The translations under genes and the position numbers were made by a program. Positions 34,497-38,228 of a DNA stretch of 38,228 bases are shown piece by piece. Location of the stretch: NCBI GenBank assembly GCA_945833925.1, contig CAMAFX010000017.1, forward strand, positions 1 to 38,228. Direction: 5' to 3'. The notes under the pieces were generated by a model. The model had not been told where the DNA came from, did not search any database, and saw only the letters and a list, made by a program, of their open reading frames with translations. Within the stretch, counting starts at the first letter, position 1. Every line of letters starts with the position of its first letter. The DNA is from an uncultured Prevotellaceae bacterium (GTDB lineage Bacteria > Bacteroidota > Bacteroidia > Bacteroidales > Bacteroidaceae).

Positions 34497-36164
34497 ATGG
34501 AAATAAAGAGTTTTAACCTAATGATTGCCGATAGTATCAAGACACACTGGGACCTCCCTTCAATGTCGGACTACGGCGTTTATACCTACCAGTACAAAGA
34601 CGTTGCACGCGTCATCGAGAAGATGCACATCATCTTTGAAGAGTGTGGCATTCAAAAAGGTGATCGTATTGCCCTTTGCGGTCGCAACCAGGCTCGCTGG
34701 GGAGCAGCGTTCTTCTCAGTTCTCACCTATGGTGCTGTTGCAGTGCCAATTCTGAACGAGTTCCACCCAACTCAGATTCAGGACATCATCAACCATAGCG
34801 AGACAAAACTTCTCTTTGTTACAGACCAGATTTTTGGCAATCTTGACTTTGAGGCAATGCCAACCCTTGAAGGATGCATCTCATTTACAGACTACAGCCT
34901 TCTTGCAAGTCGCAACGAGAAGCTCACTTTTGCTCGCGAGAACCTCAACCGTCTCTTCGGCGAGAAATATCCAACCAACTTCCGCAAGCAGCACATCAAC
35001 TACCACGTTGACCAGCCCGAGGAACTTGCTATCATCAACTACACCAGCGGTACCACCAGCAACTCTAAGGGAGTAATGATTCCTTACCGTGCCATCTGGA
35101 GCAACCTGGACTTTGCAAATACCGTGCTTAGCTCTAAATTGAAGATTGGTGACACCATACTCAGCATGTTGCCAATGGCACACGAATACGGATTGGCATT
35201 TGAATTCATCTACGAATTCTGGTTTGGTGTTCACATCTACTTCCTTACAAAGATGCCAAGTCCAGTCGTTCTGCTCAAGGCACTGGCAGACATCAAGCCA
35301 GCGATTCTCATCTGTGTACCTCTCATCATCGAGAAGGTTGTTCGCAAGAGCGTTCTGCCAAAGATTCAGGATCCCAAGGTCAAGCTCATGCTCAATGTCC
35401 CCATTATTGGCGACAGGATAAAGAAAAAGATCTGCGAAGGCATGCGTCAGGCATTCGGCGGTCGCTTCTACGAGGTCATCGTTGGTGGTGCAGCATTCAA
35501 TCAGGAGATTGAAACACTTCTCAAGGATGTTGGCTTCAACTATACCGTAGGATACGGTGCAACTGAGTGTGCACCAATCATCTGCTACGAAGACTGGAAG
35601 AAGTTCAAGAAAGGTAGTTGCGGAAAGGCTGCCAAGAACATGGAAGTCCGTATTGACAGTGCAGACCCACAGAACATCGCAGGTGAGATTCTTGCCAAGG
35701 GACCAAACGTCATGCTTGGATACTACAAGAATGACGAAGCTACTGCAGCAGCAATTGACAAGGACGGCTGGTATCACACCGGTGACCTCGGCATTATGGA
35801 CGCAGAAGGCAACGTGTTCATCAAGGGTCGTTGCAAGACTATGCTTTTGGGTGCAAACGGTCAGAACGTATATCCAGAGGAGATTGAGGACAAACTTAGC
35901 AACGTCATGTTGGTCAACGAATGTCTAGTCATCCAGAAAGAAGAAAAGTTCTACGGTCTTGTCTACCCAGACATGGAGCAGGCTGCCAAGCTAAACCTTG
36001 GCAAATCAGAGCTCGAAGCAATTATGGAGCAGAACAGAAAAGAACTCAATGCTACCCTACCCAACTACTGTCAACTTGCAGGAATCCGTTTAATCGACAA
36101 GGAATTCGAGAAGACTCCTAAGAAATCTATCAAGCGTTTCATGTACACCGACTATCCAGTATGA
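34497..36164 (+). CDS. Long-chain fatty acid-CoA ligase (AMP-binding family)
   Basis: The 555-residue adenylating enzyme would activate a fatty acid or related acid to its CoA thioester using ATP. It has the P-loop YTSGTTSNSKGV at 182-193, LPMAHEYGLAFEF, the YGATECAPI motif, GWYHTGDLG and KGRCKTMLLGANGQNVYPEEIE. A C-terminal lysine (TPKKSIKRF) sits where the catalytic lysine is expected. The N-terminal region is shorter than in FadD-type enzymes. Codons are of the highly expressed type. It has its own promoter and terminator. The actual acid substrate cannot be read from sequence. Confidence 0.92.
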   Translation: MEIKSFNLMIADSIKTHWDLPSMSDYGVYTYQYKDVARVIEKMHIIFEECGIQKGDRIALCGRNQARWGAAFFSVLTYGAVAVPILNEFHPTQIQDIINHSETKLLFVTDQIFGNLDFEAMPTLEGCISFTDYSLLASRNEKLTFARENLNRLFGEKYPTNFRKQHINYHVDQPEELAIINYTSGTTSNSKGVMIPYRAIWSNLDFANTVLSSKLKIGDTILSMLPMAHEYGLAFEFIYEFWFGVHIYFLTKMPSPVVLLKALADIKPAILICVPLIIEKVVRKSVLPKIQDPKVKLMLNVPIIGDRIKKKICEGMRQAFGGRFYEVIVGGAAFNQEIETLLKDVGFNYTVGYGATECAPIICYEDWKKFKKGSCGKAAKNMEVRIDSADPQNIAGEILAKGPNVMLGYYKNDEATAAAIDKDGWYHTGDLGIMDAEGNVFIKGRCKTMLLGANGQNVYPEEIEDKLSNVMLVNECLVIQKEEKFYGLVYPDMEQAAKLNLGKSELEAIMEQNRKELNATLPNYCQLAGIRLIDKEFEKTPKKSIKRFMYTDYPV

Positions 36165-36210
36165 TAGGAGCTACACAACAAAAGAATTAGTGTTTTCTTC
36201 AAATACAAGC

Positions 36211-36248
36211 AAAGCCTCGAAGCCAATATGCTTCGGGGCTTTATTTTT
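36211..36248 (+). terminator. Terminator of the acyl-CoA ligase gene
   Basis: AAAGCCTCGAAGC, a CAATAT loop and GCTTCGGGGCTTT form a 13-bp stem with one G-T pair (36211-36242). The tail is TTATTTTT. It lies 46 bases after the stop codon. Confidence 0.9.
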
Positions 36249-36309
36249 CATAATCAGTCTCGTCACCATCACGTCACGTAGAATATTCAGCGACTCCACA
36301 TTAAGAACA

Positions 36310-36500
36310 TATTCACACAACATGAAAAGTTAAATTCACTGTATGAAGAAATAAATTCTCACATCATGAATTTTTTTTTCGCTACAAGAAAAGAAATTTC
36401 TTGCACCATGAAAAAAAATTTTTCGTCGCGTGAAATTTTTTTTTTGTCGCGTGAAAAAATTCTCGCAGTATGAGAAAAAAGGTTTCATTACTGCGTGAAT
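36310..36500. repeat. Array of about nine 21-22-bp A/T-flanked palindromic units
   Basis: Imperfect palindromes of the form TTC-core-GAA are centred at about 36319, 36341, 36363, 36384, 36405, 36428, 36449, 36468 and 36491, a mean period near 21.6 bases. Cores vary (for example ACTGTA, GCTACAA, TTGCACCAT, GTCGCGT twice, TCGCAGTATGA). A- and T-tracts separate the cores from about 36371 on. The last two units share GCAGTA and TACTGC in inverted orientation. The array fills most of the 349-base gap between the convergent acyl-CoA ligase and GH123-like genes, and its last unit ends 14 bases before the latter's stop. It resembles the array at 4498-4583. Confidence 0.75.
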
Positions 36501-36513
36501 CTAAAGATGAGGG

Positions 36514-38217
36514 TTAACGATTAAGCAACTCTTCAACCAAATTTACTTGTTTTATAAGTTGAGAAGATTCTTTTGGAGCTCCATTGGAGATGTCATAAAG
36601 TATTGCATCAATCTTCTCATTTGCATTGCTTTGAGACTTCACAATACAGAGTTTCTCATATTGCTGTATGCCCTCAAGCAAACGTTCGTGACGCATGCTA
36701 CTGCGAACGCCTGGGTAGAAAAAGTACGTATCGCCTGGTGCAAACAGGAAGAAGCGACTATCTGTAAGCGGGCTGTCCGTCCAGTTCAGCCAGCTCCAAT
36801 GAAGCCATCCGTCAAAGCCAGCGGCAAAACAGTAGAGAGGAATCCATGCCGCATCCACAGGATTGCTATTGCTGAACATACCCGGATTGGCATCTGTGCA
36901 ACAGGTATAAACCGTACTCTTAAAGCCCGCGTCTTTGCGGGTTTTCACCTCATCCTTAGTAAAAAGTTGTCCGTAAGCAACCGAATAGTCGTACAATTTG
37001 TCGCATAACTCATTATGAATATTGCCTGCCAATGCCATTTTCATGCCAGGCACCGCCTCCTGAGCTATCTTGTAAGCATTCAGCATGTCTTTCAGTCCAC
37101 GTTCGTCCATTGCAATACAAGTCTTTTCAAACCATCCTTTCTCTCTGAGATGCTTGGCAAAATCTTTGAGAAATGCTGTCCACAATTCCTTGTATGAGTC
37201 ATCTGTTGTCGTTGCATGAAGTGTATTATATACAGAAGTTTTCTCATCAAAATAACGGAAGTTCATGTCCCAGGGAATCATAGAATAACAATCAATCTGC
37301 TCATCTATGCCACACTCTGCCATAAAATTAACCCATCTGTCGAAAACGGTGTAGTCGAAAGTCCATCCACCACCAATATTGCGGACAGTCTGAACCATCG
37401 GTTCAAATTTGTCGTTGGACTGCCTGCCCCATGGTTCATAGAACAATATGGTGCTAACCACCTTTTGTCCCATACGAGCCAGTTCACGCATGTATGGCCT
37501 AAGCAGTTTCAGATGAGCCTTGCTCCACGGCTCTACATTGTAGTACCTACTCACGCTGTATGGTTGTTGCCAAAGGTCAAGGTGAAATCTGTAATCCGCA
37601 GGCTCTGGCAATTGCTTGTTGAGGACAACAACGTTAATATTCAGCATCTTTTTCATACCATTATTGCCAGACACAACAACACTAACCGGATATGTTCCTG
37701 GCTTGCAACGACGGTCTACATCTACAGAAAACCAGAACGGACGTACTTCACAAGTATCAACAACAAGCTGTACACCATCCTTTGTAAGAGGATTGTCTAT
37801 TACTTCTGCAACTGTCCAAGGAACAAGATTATCAGGATGTTCTCCGCATCTGTCGAACGAGTCCGTCAGTACGTAACGCATCCAAGACACATGAGCATTC
37901 AGTGAACTTTTACATTTCGCCACCTTCAAAGTCAACAATTCATCCTTCACATCCTTTGTGTAAAGCAAGCCTCGCATGCCTATTCGCTCTCCACCCCACA
38001 CATAAATAGTAGTATCGGAGCATTCTTCTATATCAGGCAGTCTGTGTCTGACTAAAGAAACATCCTTGTCGGTCCAGCTGACGTGAATGCCACTTTCTAT
38101 GTTCGTCCACCTTTCATCGTAAAAGCGTATTGAATCCGTTGGTTCTACATACACCTTAGCAGAAAGAATCAATGGCATAAATCCCAGCAGCAATAACATA
38201 TTACAGAATTGTCTCAT
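36514..38217 (-). CDS. Secreted GH123/DUF4091-type glycoside hydrolase
   Basis: The 567-residue protein has a signal peptide (MLLLLGFMPLILSA). A beta-sandwich N-terminal part (about 20-200, ending with NVVVLNKQLPEP) precedes a catalytic barrel typical of DUF4091 and GH123. That barrel has FHLDLWQQPYSVSRYY, STILFYEPWGRQ and CIAMDERGLKDML with an adjacent Asp-Glu pair (D371-E372). GYWLHWSW-like and FLFAPGDTYFFYPG segments follow. In characterised GH123 enzymes such a pair is the catalytic pair of beta-N-acetylgalactosaminidases with substrate-assisted hydrolysis. It is probably periplasmic. No sus-type transporter genes lie beside it within the window. Exact specificity is inferred. Confidence 0.82.
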   Translation of the reverse strand: MRQFCNMLLLLGFMPLILSAKVYVEPTDSIRFYDERWTNIESGIHVSWTDKDVSLVRHRLPDIEECSDTTIYVWGGERIGMRGLLYTKDVKDELLTLKVAKCKSSLNAHVSWMRYVLTDSFDRCGEHPDNLVPWTVAEVIDNPLTKDGVQLVVDTCEVRPFWFSVDVDRRCKPGTYPVSVVVSGNNGMKKMLNINVVVLNKQLPEPADYRFHLDLWQQPYSVSRYYNVEPWSKAHLKLLRPYMRELARMGQKVVSTILFYEPWGRQSNDKFEPMVQTVRNIGGGWTFDYTVFDRWVNFMAECGIDEQIDCYSMIPWDMNFRYFDEKTSVYNTLHATTTDDSYKELWTAFLKDFAKHLREKGWFEKTCIAMDERGLKDMLNAYKIAQEAVPGMKMALAGNIHNELCDKLYDYSVAYGQLFTKDEVKTRKDAGFKSTVYTCCTDANPGMFSNSNPVDAAWIPLYCFAAGFDGWLHWSWLNWTDSPLTDSRFFLFAPGDTYFFYPGVRSSMRHERLLEGIQQYEKLCIVKSQSNANEKIDAILYDISNGAPKESSQLIKQVNLVEELLNR

Positions 38218-38228
38218 GATATTATATA

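Noticed and set aside
34881-35777. 298-codon minus-strand open frame opposite the acyl-CoA ligase
   Set aside because: It is antisense to a complete AMP-binding enzyme with its own promoter, and is explained by codon bias.

Overview
The window is about 38 kb of chromosome from a member of the Bacteroidota, most likely a Prevotella-like member of the Bacteroidales. The evidence is consistent. Promoters have the Bacteroidetes form (TTTG, 20 bases, TAnnTTTG) and there is almost no Shine-Dalgarno signal. The gene content is typical: a complete Bat aerotolerance operon, a eukaryote-type (GT3) glycogen synthase beside an alpha-glucan phosphorylase, class III fructose-bisphosphatase, carboxynorspermidine decarboxylase, a PCMD-type secreted protein, and the rpmB-rpmG-DUF4295-ftsY-rimO block. 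No insertion sequence, phage, CRISPR array, rRNA gene or plasmid-type gene was seen.

Layout. 1-3449: glycogen synthase and alpha-glucan phosphorylase (minus; the phosphorylase runs off the left edge). 3620-4042: a small secreted protein of unknown function. 4043-4716: a long intergenic region with a candidate small RNA and an array of four 22-bp palindromic units. 4717-5180: tRNA-Gly, tRNA-Leu and tRNA-Leu with their own promoter and terminator. 5210-7352: nspC and a secreted PCMD-like protein. 7463-9658: fbp with a precise promoter and a bidirectional terminator shared with aspS. 9655-11454: aspS. 11491-21200: the Bat operon (moxR, DUF58, a BatD-like membrane protein, batA, batB, batC, batD, batE, plus a PAP2 phosphatase). 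21316-26888: HU-LysM membrane fusion, HU, rimO, ftsY, a DUF4295 protein, rpmG and rpmB. 26913-31838: tsaD, map, a Na/Pi cotransporter and threonine ammonia-lyase. 32001-36248: a secreted TPR protein, a YggS/PLPBP protein and an acyl-CoA ligase (all plus). 36310-36500: a second array of about nine 21-22-bp palindromic units. 36514-38217: a GH123/DUF4091-type secreted glycosidase.

Most of the window is housekeeping. The best candidates for something under-described are these. First, a predicted membrane protein has a cytoplasmic HU-type DNA-binding domain, one transmembrane helix and a periplasmic LysM domain, so it could tie DNA to the cell wall. Second, two arrays of phased A/T-flanked palindromes both lie between convergent transcription units. 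Third, a promoter-hairpin-U-tract cassette looks like a stand-alone small RNA of about 70 nt. All family names come from recognising motifs by eye; no search was run.
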